The notes: generated by a model from the sequence alone, not told the origin. Positions 7,854-21,312 are shown, numbered from the stretch's first letter. The stretch: DNA of 64,000 nucleotides from Rhodobacter capsulatus (GCF_003254295.1 NZ_QKZO01000002.1:204820-268819), one strand, 5' to 3'. Made by a program: numbers and translations.

Positions 7854-10096
7854 GCCCCGAGGACCTGCAGGCGGCGCAGGCGCTGGTCGATCCCCGCGAT
7901 CCGCCCGAGCGGCAGACCGAGAAGCTTCTGACCATCGTCGGCGCGCTGATCCGCCATGCCGAGGAAACCCCGAAGGATCGCGGCGCCGCCTGGGTGCAGT
8001 TCGAACGCGCCGCGATGCTGGAAGAACAGGTCCGCGACCGCACCCGCGATCTGGAACGGGCGCTCGATCTGCTCAATGCCTCGAATGCGCGGCTGGCCGA
8101 GGCGCATCGCGAGACCGAGGCGGCGCGGCTCAACCTCGCCTCGGCGATCGAGACGGTGCAGGAGGGATTCGCGCTGTTCGATGCGAATGACGTGCTGGTG
8201 ATGTGCAATTCGCGCTTCAACGCGCTGTTGCCCGACATCCGCGCGCAGATGAAACCGGGGCTGACCTTCACCCGGTATGTCGAGATCGCCGCCGGGTCCC
8301 GCCATCTGGGCATGCCCGACGGGATGACGCGGAACGACTGGGTGCGGATGCGGCTGATGCGGCATCAGCAGCACCATTTCATCCTGACCCAGCAGATGGG
8401 CGAGGATCGCTGGGTGCAGGTGTCCGAACATCGCACCCGCGAGGGCGGCACGGTGATCCTGCAGACCGAGGTGACCGATTTCATCCGCCGCGAACGCGAG
8501 GCCCGCGGGCGACGGCTGGACGATCAGGCCGCGGTGCTGCGGCCCACGCTCGAACATCTGAAGATCGGCGTCTGTCTGTTTGACGTGCGGCTGCATCTGC
8601 TGGTCTGGAACGAGCGTCTGGCGGAATTTCTGACCCTGCCGCGCAACCGGCTGTGGCGGGGGATGCATTTCGACGCGCTTCTGGAACAGGTGCGGGGCCA
8701 GTTCATCTTTCCGGGCGGCCATTCGGCGCGGCAATTGTCGGATTGGGTGCGGCGCGCGCGCAGGCTCGAGACCTTTCAGATCGAGGTCACCCGCGACGGC
8801 GGGCAGGTCTACGAGATCTTCGCGCAAGAATTGCCCGATGGCGGCTTCGTGGTGTCTCTGGAGGACATCACCGAGGTCCGCTCGACGCTTGCCGAGTTGA
8901 GCCGGGCGAACGAGACGCTGGAGGCGCGGGTGACCGAGCGCACCTGCGAACTGGAAGATGCGCTGGCCAGTGCCGAGCGGGCGAATGCGTCGCGGGCGCG
9001 CTTCGTGGCGGCGGCAAGTCATGACCTGTTGCAGCCGCTTTCGGCGGCCAAGCTTTATCTGGCCAGCCTTGGCGATGACGCGCTGACCGCACCGGCCCGG
9101 CGGACGCTGGAGAAGGCGCAGAACGCGCTGTTGTCGGTCGAGGGGATTCTGGGCGCGCTTCTGGATATCTCGCGGCTCGAATCGGGGCGGGCGGCGATCG
9201 ACCCTTCGGCCGTGCCGCTCGGGCCGGTATTCCGGCAGCTGGCCGATGAATTCGCCCCGGCGGCGGCGCTCAAGGGCTTGCGGCTGCGGGTGCGCCCGAC
9301 CGAAGCGGTGGTGTTTTCCGACCGCGCCTATCTGCGCCGGATCCTGCAGAACCTGATCTCGAATGCGATCCGCTACACCGCGCGGGGCTCGGTTCTGGTG
9401 GCGGCACGCCGACGCGGCGGGCTCTGGCGGGTCGAGGTGCGCGATTCGGGCCAAGGCATCGCCGAGGAACATCAGGACCTGATCTTTCGCGAATTCCAGC
9501 GCATCGACGCCCATGCCTCGGCCTCCGAGGGGATGGGGCTGGGGCTGGCCATCGTCGAACGGGCGGCGGCGCTTTTGGGCCATCCGCTCTCGCTGCGCTC
9601 GGCCTCCGGCTGCGGCGCGACCTTTTCGCTCGATCTGGCGCAGGCGGCGCGGCCGGTCACGCGCGTCGAACCGGGGCGGGCGGTGCCGCTGGCCCGCGAT
9701 GCCGAAGCTTCGGAGCTGGTCGTGCTGCTGGTCGAGAACGACCCGGAGCTGTCGCGGGCGATGGTGCAGCTGCTGGAGACATGGGGGGTGAGCGTGTTCG
9801 ACGTCCCCTCGGGCGAGGAGGCGCTGGCGCTGGTCGCGGCGACCGGGCTGGTGCCCGACCGCTGTCTGATCGACTATCAGCTGGGCGCGGGGATGAGCGG
9901 GCTGGACTGTCTGGCGGCCCTGCGGGCGCGGCTGGGGCCGGTGTCGGCGCTGATCGTCACCGCCGACCGCAGCGAGGCGCTGGGCGCCGAGGCCCGGGCG
10001 CTGGGGGGGGCCGTGCTGCAAAAACCGATCCCGACCGAGGCGCTTTCAGAATTCCTCTTTGGCGCCGGATCGGGCGGCGCGGCCGCTACGCTGTGA
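7850..10096 (+). CDS. PAS-containing hybrid histidine kinase (NahK/ErcS'-like)
   Basis: The 748-residue product has no membrane span. A coiled coil near residues 60-100 is followed by two PAS-like domains (about 100-210 and 230-350), a second coiled coil, a dimerisation domain with phosphorylated His391 in [13 protein letters not shown], an ATPase domain ([24 protein letters not shown]) and a C-terminal receiver with Asp675. The unusual SHDLLQPL H-box is that of the NahK/ErcS' kinases. The gene overlaps the FIST gene by 4 bp, so kinase and sensor should be made together. The receiver may pass phosphate on or act as a sink; the separate LuxR regulator upstream is the likely final target. Its 3' end overlaps that of mnmA by 11 bp in convergent orientation. 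Confidence 0.9.
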   Translation: MSPEDLQAAQALVDPRDPPERQTEKLLTIVGALIRHAEETPKDRGAAWVQFERAAMLEEQVRDRTRDLERALDLLNASNARLAEAHRETEAARLNLASAIETVQEGFALFDANDVLVMCNSRFNALLPDIRAQMKPGLTFTRYVEIAAGSRHLGMPDGMTRNDWVRMRLMRHQQHHFILTQQMGEDRWVQVSEHRTREGGTVILQTEVTDFIRREREARGRRLDDQAAVLRPTLEHLKIGVCLFDVRLHLLVWNERLAEFLTLPRNRLWRGMHFDALLEQVRGQFIFPGGHSARQLSDWVRRARRLETFQIEVTRDGGQVYEIFAQELPDGGFVVSLEDITEVRSTLAELSRANETLEARVTERTCELEDALASAERANASRARFVAAASHDLLQPLSAAKLYLASLGDDALTAPARRTLEKAQNALLSVEGILGALLDISRLESGRAAIDPSAVPLGPVFRQLADEFAPAAALKGLRLRVRPTEAVVFSDRAYLRRILQNLISNAIRYTARGSVLVAARRRGGLWRVEVRDSGQGIAEEHQDLIFREFQRIDAHASASEGMGLGLAIVERAAALLGHPLSLRSASGCGATFSLDLAQAARPVTRVEPGRAVPLARDAEASELVVLLVENDPELSRAMVQLLETWGVSVFDVPSGEEALALVAATGLVPDRCLIDYQLGAGMSGLDCLAALRARLGPVSALIVTADRSEALGAEARALGGAVLQKPIPTEALSEFLFGAGSGGAAATL

Positions 10097-11225
10097 CGAT
10101 CCAGCCGCCGCCGAAGATCCGGCTGCCTTCGGTTTCGTAAAAGACGCAGGCCTGACCGGGGCTGACGCCTTCTTCGGGCTCGATCAGCTCGACCTCGGCG
10201 GTGGTGGCCGAGAGCGGCCGCAAGATCGCCGGCCGCGGCGCCCGGGTGGAGCGGATCCTCACCGAGACCTCCCGCTCCGGGCGGCTTTCGAACGGCTCGT
10301 CGCCCAGCCAGTTGATTTCGGCCACCCGCAAAAGCCGCGTGGCAAGCGCCTCCTTCGGGCCGACGATCACCCGGCGCGTGTCGGGATCAAGCTTCACCAC
10401 GTAAAGCGGATGATCGCCAAGGCCGCCGATGCCCAGGCCGCGGCGCTGCCCGATGGTGTAATGGATCACGCCCTTGTGATGACCCAACACTTTGCCCGCA
10501 AGATCGACGATCTCGCCCGGATCGGCGGCGCCGGGGCGCAGCTTCTCGATCACGCTCGCATAATTTCCGTTTGGCACGAAGCAGATATCCTGGCTGTCGG
10601 GCTTGTCGGCGACAACGAGACCGAATCTGGCTGCCAGCTTGCGGGTCTCCGCCTTCGACGGCAGATGGCCGAGCGGGAATCGCAGGAAGGCGAGCTGCTC
10701 GGGCGTGGTCGAGAACAGGAAATAGCTCTGATCGCGCATCGGATCGGCGGCCGAGTGCAGCTCGGGCCCCTGGGCGCCCAGCTTGCGCTGGATGTAGTGG
10801 CCCGTCGCCATGCAATCGGCATCGAGATCGCGGGCGGTTTCCAGCAGATCCTTGAACTTCACCCGTTCGTTGCAGCGGATGCAGGGCACGGGCGTCGCCC
10901 CGGCCAGATAGGCATCGGCGAATTCCTCGATCACCGCTTCGCGGAAAGTGTTTTCGTAATCAAGGACATAGTGGGGGAAGCTCATCGCCTCTGCGACGCG
11001 GCGGGCATCGTGGATGTCCTGTCCCGCACAGCAGGCGCCCTTTTTCGCCAGCGCCGCGCCGTGGTCGTAAAGCTGCAAGGTCACGCCGATGACATCGTAA
11101 CCTTCCTCCTTCAGCATCGCGGCCACGACCGAGCTGTCGACGCCGCCCGACATGGCAACGACCACGCGGGTCTCGGCGGGCGCCTTGGGCAGGCCCAGCG
11201 AATTCAGGGGAAGATCTTTCGGCAT
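10086..11225 (-). CDS. mnmA: tRNA 2-thiouridylase MnmA
   Basis: The 379-residue product is tRNA-specific 2-thiouridylase, which puts sulfur on the wobble uridine of tRNA-Lys, -Glu and -Gln using ATP and a persulfide carrier. The PP-loop AMSGGVDSS lies at residues 24-32. The catalytic pair is Cys118 in [11 protein letters not shown] and Cys215 in DSQDICFVP. Length and motif order are normal. It is transcribed divergently from sciP, with about 126 bp between the two starts, and its end overlaps the end of the hybrid kinase gene by 11 bp. Confidence 0.97.
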   Translation of the reverse strand: MPKDLPLNSLGLPKAPAETRVVVAMSGGVDSSVVAAMLKEEGYDVIGVTLQLYDHGAALAKKGACCAGQDIHDARRVAEAMSFPHYVLDYENTFREAVIEEFADAYLAGATPVPCIRCNERVKFKDLLETARDLDADCMATGHYIQRKLGAQGPELHSAADPMRDQSYFLFSTTPEQLAFLRFPLGHLPSKAETRKLAARFGLVVADKPDSQDICFVPNGNYASVIEKLRPGAADPGEIVDLAGKVLGHHKGVIHYTIGQRRGLGIGGLGDHPLYVVKLDPDTRRVIVGPKEALATRLLRVAEINWLGDEPFESRPEREVSVRIRSTRAPRPAILRPLSATTAEVELIEPEEGVSPGQACVFYETEGSRIFGGGWIVTA

Positions 11226-11351
11226 CGCAACAGTCCTTTAACCAGACCTGCACGAATATAGGAAAATGCGATCTACTCTCAACCCTTGGCTAAACCCAGC
11301 GTTAAGGCCCTCGGCGCATTCTGCCCCCATGAAGACGAGGGGGGTGAGCCC

Positions 11352-11630
11352 ATGTATCTGAAAAAAGTGGATGGCCCGCGCGCAGTTACGCTGCCCGACG
11401 GGACGATTCTGACCCGGGCCGATCTGCCGCCGAAGGAAACGCGTCGTTGGGTGGCGTCGCGCAAGGCGATCATCGTGCATGCGGTGACGCATGGGCTGAT
11501 CGGACGTTCGGAAGTGCTTGAACGTTACGGATTATCGGAGGAAGAATTCGATATCTGGGCCGAAGCGGTCAAGAAACACGGCATTGCAGGGCTGAAAGTG
11601 ACGGCGATCCAAAAGTACCGACAACTTTAA
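11352..11630 (+). CDS. sciP: SciP-like CtrA-inhibitory small protein (DUF1153)
   Basis: The 92-residue product is a DUF1153 protein with the core RRWVASRKA near residues 31-39 and a helix-turn-helix at about residues 49-75 (LIGRSEVLERYGLSEEEFDIW). In Caulobacter the family member SciP binds DNA and CtrA and stops CtrA from recruiting RNA polymerase at part of its regulon. Here the gene ends 95 bp before ctrA on the same strand. The start at 11352 gives the usual family length and N-terminus (MYLKK); the longer reading from 11286 has no support. A GCGTTAAGG sequence near 11300 and TTAACCAG at 11238 could be CtrA half-sites. Confidence 0.9.
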   Translation: MYLKKVDGPRAVTLPDGTILTRADLPPKETRRWVASRKAIIVHAVTHGLIGRSEVLERYGLSEEEFDIWAEAVKKHGIAGLKVTAIQKYRQL

Positions 11631-11640
11631 GTTGCAAATG

Positions 11641-11725
11641 AACAGAATCCTGCGACAGTAACTACGTGTTAACCATTTGGTGACAAGGTCGAACGTGATC
11701 GAGGGATTAATGCGGAGAACCCAGG
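11641..11725 (+). promoter_or_regulatory. ctrA promoter region with GANTC and CtrA half-site
   Basis: The short gap before ctrA contains GAATC at 11645-11649, a CcrM methylation sequence, and TTAACCAT at 11669-11676, which fits a CtrA half-site. In Caulobacter the ctrA P1 promoter is controlled by methylation of a GANTC site and by CtrA itself, so the arrangement suggests the same inputs here. Confidence 0.5.
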
Positions 11726-12439
11726 ATGCGGATTTTGTTGGTGGAGGACGACCCGACGACCTCTCGCAGCATCGAGCTGATGCTGACCCATGCCAACCTC
11801 AACGTCTACTGCACCGACCTCGGTGAAGAAGGCATCGACCTTGCGAAGCTTTACGACTACGACCTGATCCTGCTCGATCTGAACCTTCCCGACATGAACG
11901 GGCTCGAGGTGCTGCGTCAGCTGCGATTGGCTCGTGTCGACACGCCGATTCTGATCCTGACCGGTGCCGATGACACCGAGAACAAGATCAAGGGCTTCGG
12001 CTTTGGCGCCGATGATTACATGACGAAGCCCTTCCATCGCGAAGAGCTGGTGGCCCGGATCCATGCGATCATCCGCCGCTCGAAGGGGCATTCGCAGTCG
12101 ATCATCCGCACCGGCAAGATCTCGGTCAACCTCGACGCCAAGACGGTGGAAGTGGGCGGCAAGCCGGTGCATCTGACCGGCAAGGAATACCAGATGCTGG
12201 AGCTCTTGAGCCTGCGCAAGGGCACGACGCTGACCAAGGAGATGTTCCTCAATCATCTTTACGGTGGCATGGACGAGCCCGAGCTGAAGATCATCGACGT
12301 CTTCATCTGCAAGCTGCGCAAGAAGCTGGCCGAAGTGACGGGGGGCGAGAACTATATCGAGACCGTCTGGGGCCGGGGCTATGTGCTGCGGGACCCTGAT
12401 CAGGGCGACCTCGACCGCCGCATGGTCGTGGGCGCCTGA
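11726..12439 (+). CDS. ctrA: master response regulator CtrA
   Basis: The 237-residue product is an OmpR-type regulator. The receiver has the acid pair at Asp8-Asp9 and phosphoacceptor Asp51 in [13 protein letters not shown]. The C-terminal winged helix (about residues 130-225) has the conserved [10 protein letters not shown] and RKKL.....[15 protein letters not shown] segments of CtrA. In Caulobacter it controls the cell cycle; in Rhodobacter it is known to control motility and gene transfer agent production instead of being essential. It follows sciP closely, and ligA begins 63 bp downstream. Length and sequence are normal. Confidence 0.98.
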   Translation: MRILLVEDDPTTSRSIELMLTHANLNVYCTDLGEEGIDLAKLYDYDLILLDLNLPDMNGLEVLRQLRLARVDTPILILTGADDTENKIKGFGFGADDYMTKPFHREELVARIHAIIRRSKGHSQSIIRTGKISVNLDAKTVEVGGKPVHLTGKEYQMLELLSLRKGTTLTKEMFLNHLYGGMDEPELKIIDVFICKLRKKLAEVTGGENYIETVWGRGYVLRDPDQGDLDRRMVVGA

Positions 12440-16716
<4,277 letters not shown>

Positions 16717-16718
16717 AT

Positions 16719-16733
16719 GTTCTTAAAATGTTC
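16719..16733 (+). promoter_or_regulatory. LexA (SOS) box GTTC-N7-GTTC
   Basis: GTTCTTAAAATGTTC is an exact match to the alphaproteobacterial LexA operator GTTC-N7-GTTC described for Rhodobacter. It directly touches a TTGACG -35-like hexamer (16734-16739). A second, closer pair GAAC-ATGA-GAAC follows at 16749-16760. The box lies 55 bp before the start of the 40-codon gene, a normal operator position, so that gene is probably repressed by LexA. Confidence 0.75.
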
Positions 16734-16787
16734 TTGACGCATCGGCTGGAACATGAGAACAAAATGGCAACAGGAAGGAGACCTGAG

Positions 16788-16910
16788 ATGCAGCACCGTC
16801 CGACCCCGTTTTTCGCCCGTGAGACCGCCGAATTGGCGCAGGATATGCTCGGGGCGCTGTCGCTTTGCGCCACTTTCCTTGCCGTGCTTTACTTGCCCGG
16901 CCTGTTCTGA
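16788..16910 (+). CDS. 40-residue single-span membrane protein, predicted SOS-induced
   Basis: This short frame (MQHRPTPFFA start, LYLPGLF end) has a strong ribosome-binding site GGAAGGAGA 7 bp before its ATG, a LexA box upstream and a strong terminator downstream, so it is a complete one-gene transcription unit. Residues 1-20 are polar and helical (RETAELAQDML) and residues 21-38 form one hydrophobic segment that could span the inner membrane. The layout is that of Caulobacter SidA, a tiny SOS-induced inner-membrane protein that blocks division through FtsW, or of other SOS division inhibitors. I cannot show sequence homology to SidA; the link is by size, topology and regulation. An upstream in-frame ATG at 16764 would place the ribosome-binding site inside the gene and is less likely. 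Confidence 0.7.
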   Translation: MQHRPTPFFARETAELAQDMLGALSLCATFLAVLYLPGLF

Positions 16911-16994
16911 CCGTCACTGCCACGCGCTTTCGCGACCCTGACGTCACATCACGGCCGCCTGTCCCCAAGGGCTTTGCCCGGAAAGCGCTTCCTG

Positions 16995-17025
16995 CGCCGC
17001 CATCCCCGGATGGCGGCGTTTTTTT
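16995..17025 (+). terminator. intrinsic terminator
   Basis: Perfect 11-bp arms (16995-17005 and 17008-17018, CGCCGCCATCC/GGATGGCGGCG) are followed by seven T residues. It ends the transcript of the 40-codon gene. Its T-run overlaps the last codons of the convergent chemoreceptor gene. Confidence 0.92.
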
Positions 17026-18433
17026 ACAGCCGATAGGCCAGACGCAGCCCGCCCCAATGCCGCCCGGAAACGAAGATCGGCGCCGAGAGATCCTTCATCA
17101 GCACGAAATTGCCGCCGCCCATGTCGCGCCGGTAGATCTGCAACAGGAAAGGCGCGGTCGATTGCCCGGCGCGCAGCCCGACGCGGTCGTTGAAAATGCG
17201 CCGGTTGCGGCAGTTCGCGGCGTTCCAGACCGGGTCCGGCCCCTGCGGCTGCGAGAATTTCCGATTGTGCGTCGGCAGATAGCCGTTGCGATCGACGGCG
17301 GCGCAAAACACGATCTCAGGCGAGAGGCTCAGCACCCGTTCCTGCACCGCGGGCAGAACGGCGTCGGTGAAGCCGGTGAAGGGCGCCATCACCTGCGCCG
17401 GATTGCTGCCCGCGATCGGGCTGTAACGCGCCTCGAAGAGCGTGCCCGCATTGATCCGGCCCGCGGAAATGCCCGCCTCGAACAATTGGCCCACCTCTTC
17501 GGCGGCGGATTTCACCGCCTCGATGAAGGTATTGTCGGCCAGCGCGCCGCCCAGCTCGACCGCCTCCTGCACGATGGTCTCGCCCGCGATGATCAGGGTC
17601 CGGGTCTTTTGCGTCGCCGCATGCACCTCGGTCGAGGTTTGCTGCATGCCATCGGCCATGCGCCGGAACGCCGGGCCGAAGGAGGCATTGGCGCTGTTCA
17701 CCTCGGCGGCGCGGGTGGCGATTTCGGTCACCGCCGCGCGGGTCTGCGTCAGCCCGCCGAGCATCCGCCCAAGCGCCGCATCGGTGCCCGAGGCGCCGGT
17801 CAGCACCGCATCGGCATCGGTCGAAATCGCCCCGGCCTCGTCATGCAGGGCGCGGATCGAGCCGGTCAGCCCGCCCACGGCACTGCCGATCCCCTCGGAG
17901 GCGGCGGCGGTCTTGCGCGACAATTCGTTGATCGCCTCGGCCACGACGGCAAAGCCGCGGCCCGCGTCGCCCGCCCGGGCCGCTTCGATTTTCGCGTTGA
18001 TCGCCAGGATGTTGACCTGCATCGCCACGGATTTGATGCCGGCGTTTTCCGCCTGAACCCGGGTCAGGGTCGCGTTCAGCTCCTCCATCCGCGCGATCGC
18101 CGAGCGCACCCAGCTGGCAATCGTCTGCGCATGGGCCGAGGTCTCGCGCAGCTGCGCCGCCGTCTCCTCGACCATGCCCAGCGTCGCATCGGCGCTCTGG
18201 CCGACGCGCTGCGCGCCATCCAGCACCCGGGCATTGGCGTCCTGCACCGTCTCGGCCGCCGTCTGCGCGCTGCGCAACAGCGCAAGCTGCGAATCCGCAA
18301 GCTTTTCCAGCGCCTCAAGTGCACCGGCCACCTCGGCGACATCCCGGCCGAGATCGAGCGCGTCGGTCGCGATGCGGGTGATGCGCCCTTCGGAGCTGGT
18401 CGGAAGGGACGGGGAGGGAGCGGGCTGGGTCAT
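17024..18433 (-). CDS. soluble chemoreceptor-like protein with C-terminal sensor domain
   Basis: The 469-residue product has a methyl-accepting-type coiled-coil signalling domain with its hairpin tip at about residues 141-170 ([15 protein letters not shown] then GRGFAVVAE). There is no signal peptide and no hydrophobic span, so it is cytoplasmic. The signalling domain is N-terminal and a globular domain of about 150 residues follows (from about residue 310), with a conserved-looking end [21 protein letters not shown]; this resembles the C-terminal Cache-like region of some proteobacterial receptors. This order is the reverse of normal receptors. It may signal to a cytoplasmic chemotaxis cluster. 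It follows the IscU-like gene by 66 bp on the same strand. Confidence 0.8.
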   Translation of the reverse strand: MTQPAPSPSLPTSSEGRITRIATDALDLGRDVAEVAGALEALEKLADSQLALLRSAQTAAETVQDANARVLDGAQRVGQSADATLGMVEETAAQLRETSAHAQTIASWVRSAIARMEELNATLTRVQAENAGIKSVAMQVNILAINAKIEAARAGDAGRGFAVVAEAINELSRKTAAASEGIGSAVGGLTGSIRALHDEAGAISTDADAVLTGASGTDAALGRMLGGLTQTRAAVTEIATRAAEVNSANASFGPAFRRMADGMQQTSTEVHAATQKTRTLIIAGETIVQEAVELGGALADNTFIEAVKSAAEEVGQLFEAGISAGRINAGTLFEARYSPIAGSNPAQVMAPFTGFTDAVLPAVQERVLSLSPEIVFCAAVDRNGYLPTHNRKFSQPQGPDPVWNAANCRNRRIFNDRVGLRAGQSTAPFLLQIYRRDMGGGNFVLMKDLSAPIFVSGRHWGGLRLAYRL

Positions 18434-18499
18434 GCAAGGTCCGGATGAGTTTCAGCCCACCATCGCATGCGCCCCTTGCACAAGAGTTAAGGTCCGTTC

Positions 18500-18928
18500 T
18501 CAAACTGCCGACAAGGCCGCCAAAGTCGCCTCCGGCGCGAGCAGAATCGAGGCGTGGCGGTTCGGATAGTCGCGCGCGGCGGTCAGAACCTCGTATGGCG
18601 CGAAGGGCGCGGCGGGCACCGGGCCACCCCGGAGCATGGTGGCCAGAGCCTCGCACAGCGCCGCCACCTCGGCGCGCGAGCGCCCGATCACCGCGGCGCC
18701 GAAAATCGCGGCCGAGGCCTGGCCCAGCGCGCAGGCCTGCACGGTCTGCGAAAAGGCGGCGATGCGCCCGCCCTCCAGCCGCAGCGCCACCGAGACGGTC
18801 GAGCCGCAAAGCGGCGCCCGTTTCGTCGCGCGCAGCGCCGGATCGGGCAGGGGCTCGGTATGCGGGATCGCGGCGGCCAGCGCCAGCACGCGATCGGCAT
18901 AGAGTTTGAAAAGATCGGCATCGCTCAT
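18500..18928 (-). CDS. IscU/NifU-like protein with incomplete cysteine set
   Basis: The 142-residue product has the fold signature of Fe-S scaffold proteins: Cys41 in PLCGSTVSV and Cys66 in VQACALGQASA. The third ligand position, where IscU and SufU have a cysteine after R/K-x(1-2), reads RHAS, with Ala126 in place of cysteine. Such short NifU-like proteins are common in alphaproteobacteria and may act in cluster handling without being true scaffolds. The start at 18928 is set by the family-like N-terminus (MSDADLFKLYADRV). It is divergent from hisI with 57 bp between the starts. Confidence 0.75.
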   Translation of the reverse strand: MSDADLFKLYADRVLALAAAIPHTEPLPDPALRATKRAPLCGSTVSVALRLEGGRIAAFSQTVQACALGQASAAIFGAAVIGRSRAEVAALCEALATMLRGGPVPAAPFAPYEVLTAARDYPNRHASILLAPEATLAALSAV

Positions 18929-18985
18929 GGCTTTTCCCCGCAGGCTGCGCAGGTTAGATAGACCGGGACACGCAGGGAGGAAAGC

Positions 18986-19348
18986 ATGGGTTTCGATCCG
19001 CAGAGCCTGAATTATGATGCGAACGGTCTGATCCCGGCGATCGCGCAGGAGGCGGGCACGGGCGAGGTGCTGATGATGGCCTGGATGAATGCCGAGAGCC
19101 TGGCGCGGACGCTGGCGACGGGGCAGGTGACCTATTGGAGCCGCTCGCGGCAGGCGTTCTGGGCCAAGGGCGAAAGCTCGGGCCATGTGCAGAAGCTGGT
19201 CGAGCTGCGGATCGATTGCGACCGCGACTGTCTGTTGCTGCTGGTCACTCAGGCGGGTCCGGCCTGTCACACCAACCGCCGGTCCTGTTTCTACACCGCG
19301 CTGCGCGGCGGCGAAGAGGTCGAGATTCTGACGCCGATGGCGGAGTGA
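18986..19348 (+). CDS. hisI: phosphoribosyl-AMP cyclohydrolase HisI
   Basis: The 120-residue product is the single-function HisI that opens the purine ring of phosphoribosyl-AMP in the third step of histidine synthesis. It shows the family core [22 protein letters not shown] and the metal-binding region CDRDC...... with [20 protein letters not shown] precedes the ATG. No other his gene is adjacent, as is usual in Rhodobacterales. Confidence 0.97.
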   Translation: MGFDPQSLNYDANGLIPAIAQEAGTGEVLMMAWMNAESLARTLATGQVTYWSRSRQAFWAKGESSGHVQKLVELRIDCDRDCLLLLVTQAGPACHTNRRSCFYTALRGGEEVEILTPMAE

Positions 19349-19406
19349 GCGCGACGCCCGACGGCTTTCGGCCGCTTGCGGGCGGCAAGCCCTCTCGAAG
19401 TCAAGA

Positions 19407-19490
19407 TGGTGCGGGTGGTCGGACTCGAACCGACACTCCTCGCGGAAACAGAGTTTGAGTCTGTCGCGTCTACCATTCCGCCACACCCGC
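19407..19490 (-). tRNA. tRNA-Leu(CAA)
   Basis: The minus strand folds as a class II tRNA of 84 nt with acceptor GCGGGTG/CACCCGC, anticodon stem CAGA/TCTG and loop CTCAAAC giving anticodon CAA, a short variable arm, T arm GGTTCGAGTCC and an encoded CCA end. It reads UUG leucine codons. Confidence 0.97.
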
Positions 19491-19641
19491 ACGTTGCACC
19501 GCCTGCAAGGTAGAGCCGGGTCGAAGCCAGGCCGCGGGCGGTCTTCTGCTGGCCGGTCGGGGCGGATCCGCTCCGTCCCGGCCGGTTTCTCGCATCTACC
19601 CTTGCGCGCGGGATCTGACAAGAGCAAACGGCGCGGCCGGT

Positions 19642-20586
19642 TCAGGGCGTGGTCCGGCTGAAACTGTCGCAGGCCGTGACCTGGCCGGTCTTGAAGCCCT
19701 GGGCGAACCAGAACTGGCGCTGATCCGAACTGCCATGGGTGAAGCTGTCGGGCATCGGGCGGCGGCCCGCATGGCGCGCCAGCGTGTCATCGCCGATCCG
19801 CGCCGCCGCCCGCATCGCCTCGGCCACGTCGCCGCGCTCGAGCGTGCCGAGATCCGCGGCGGCATGATGCGCCCAGACCCCGGCGAAGCAATCCGCCTGC
19901 AGCTCGAGCCGCACCGAAAGCGCATTCGCCGTGGCCGGGTCGGCGTTCGCGCGCGCGGCCTCGACCCTGTCGAGCAGGCCAAGCTCGTCCTGCACGCGAT
20001 GCCCGATCTCATGTGCCACCACATAGGCGGCGGCAAAATCGCCCGCGGCGCCAAGCTCTTGCGAGAGCCTGTCGAAAAAGGCCGTGTCCAGATAGACCTT
20101 GCCATCGGCCGGGCAGTAGAACGGGCCGGTCGCCCCCGAGGCGGTGCCGCAGGGCGAGCGCGTCAGCTGCGAAAACAGCACCAGAACCGCCGGGTGATAG
20201 ACCCGCCCCAGATCGTTGCGGAAGATCCCGGCCCAGATCTCCTCGGTATCGGCCAGCGTCACCGAGACGAAATCGCCCATCGCCCGGTCGCGCGCGCTCA
20301 GCGCGCCGCCGTCTTCCACCTGCGGGGCCGTCCCGCGCGGCAGCCCGTCACCGTGCAGCCCGTCCCTGTGCAGCCCGTCGCTGTTCAGAAGCGGCGTCAG
20401 ATCCACCCCGAAGACCCAGCCCGCCAGCACCAGCGCCAGAAGGCCAAGCCCGCCCGCGCCGCCGGGCGAGATCCGCCGCCCGCCGCGCCGGTCTTCGATA
20501 TTGTCGCCGCCGCGACGGTCTTCGATATTGTCGCCGCCGCGCCGGTCCTCGATGTTGTCGCTGCCGCGACGGCCTTGCCACCTCAT
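19642..20586 (-). CDS. YpfJ-type neutral zinc metallopeptidase
   Basis: The 314-residue product matches the YpfJ family. The N-terminus MRWQGRR leads into repeats of SDNIEDRR, then a glycine-rich linker, one membrane span near residues 40-56 and a periplasmic peptidase domain. The zinc motif is VAHEIGHRVQ, preceded by a TAFFDRLSQELGA-type helix, and ends with SDQRQFWFAQGFKTG. The start at 20586 fits the family. Two low-complexity expansions stand out: the N-terminal EDRR motif is present three times, and the linker has GLHRDGLHGDGLPRG. Substrate is unknown. Confidence 0.9.
   Translation of the reverse strand: MRWQGRRGSDNIEDRRGGDNIEDRRGGDNIEDRRGGRRISPGGAGGLGLLALVLAGWVFGVDLTPLLNSDGLHRDGLHGDGLPRGTAPQVEDGGALSARDRAMGDFVSVTLADTEEIWAGIFRNDLGRVYHPAVLVLFSQLTRSPCGTASGATGPFYCPADGKVYLDTAFFDRLSQELGAAGDFAAAYVVAHEIGHRVQDELGLLDRVEAARANADPATANALSVRLELQADCFAGVWAHHAAADLGTLERGDVAEAMRAAARIGDDTLARHAGRRPMPDSFTHGSSDQRQFWFAQGFKTGQVTACDSFSRTTP
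20483..20563 (-). repeat. three tandem 27-bp repeats within the zinc peptidase gene
   Basis: Units at 20483-20509, 20510-20536 and 20537-20563 encode the nine residues G-(G/S)-DNIEDRR. The first two units are nearly identical at the DNA level and the third, nearest the start codon, has diverged. Typical YpfJ proteins carry one copy, so this is a local expansion in the cytoplasmic tail. Confidence 0.85.
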
Positions 20587-20725
20587 CGCGCCCCTCCCGA
20601 TCACGGTTGCGAAATTAGCCCCGCAAAGCCGCCCCGGACAGGGGGAAAACGTCGCGCCCCGGCTTGACGCCGCCCCCCCGCCTTGCGATGCACGGCCAGG
20701 ATGCCGGAACCAGCCGCGGGGACCC

Positions 20726-21310
20726 ATGTTCGAACGACTTTACCGCTGGACCCTCGGATTGGCCGGACATCGCCGCGCGGATTGGGCGCTTGGGGTCATT
20801 TCCTTCACCGAAAGCTCGTTCTTTCCGATCCCGGCCGATGTGCTTTTCGTGCCGATGGCGCTGGCGCGGCCCGAAAAGATCTGGCGCTATGCGCTGATCG
20901 CCTCGGTCACCTCGGTGCTGGGCGGGATCTTCGGCTGGTGCATCGGTCATTACGCCTTCGACCTGCTGGCGCGGCCCTTCCTGGAAGCGACGGGCAAGAT
21001 GGCGACCTTTGAAGCCCTGAGCGACGGCGCGGGCACCTGGGCGATCCTGCTCATGCTGGTCACCTCGGGGCTGGCGCATATCCCGCCGATGAAGGTGGTG
21101 ACGATCCTTGCGGGGGTGCTCAGCTTCGATCCGGTGCTGTTCATCCTCTCGGCCATCGTCGCGCGCTCGGCGCGGTTTTACGGCCTTGGCTGGCTGCTGG
21201 CGCGATTCGGCGAACGCATCGCCAGCTTTGTCGAGCGCCGTCTGGCCTGGGTCGCAGGCGGGGTGCTGCTTGTGCTGGCCGCGGCCTGGTTTGCCCTGAA
21301 AGGAGCCTGA
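20726..21310 (+). CDS. YqaA/DedA-type (SNARE-associated) membrane protein
   Basis: The 194-residue product is an inner-membrane protein of the YqaA/DedA type. It has the re-entrant core FTESSFFPIPADVLFVPMALA near residues 27-47, four further hydrophobic segments and a GIFGWCIGHYAFD loop. The family works in membrane lipid flipping and homeostasis, though the substrate of YqaA-like members is not settled. Its stop lies 2 bp before the dsbB start, so the two are cotranscribed. Confidence 0.88.
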   Translation: MFERLYRWTLGLAGHRRADWALGVISFTESSFFPIPADVLFVPMALARPEKIWRYALIASVTSVLGGIFGWCIGHYAFDLLARPFLEATGKMATFEALSDGAGTWAILLMLVTSGLAHIPPMKVVTILAGVLSFDPVLFILSAIVARSARFYGLGWLLARFGERIASFVERRLAWVAGGVLLVLAAAWFALKGA

Positions 21311-21312
21311 AC

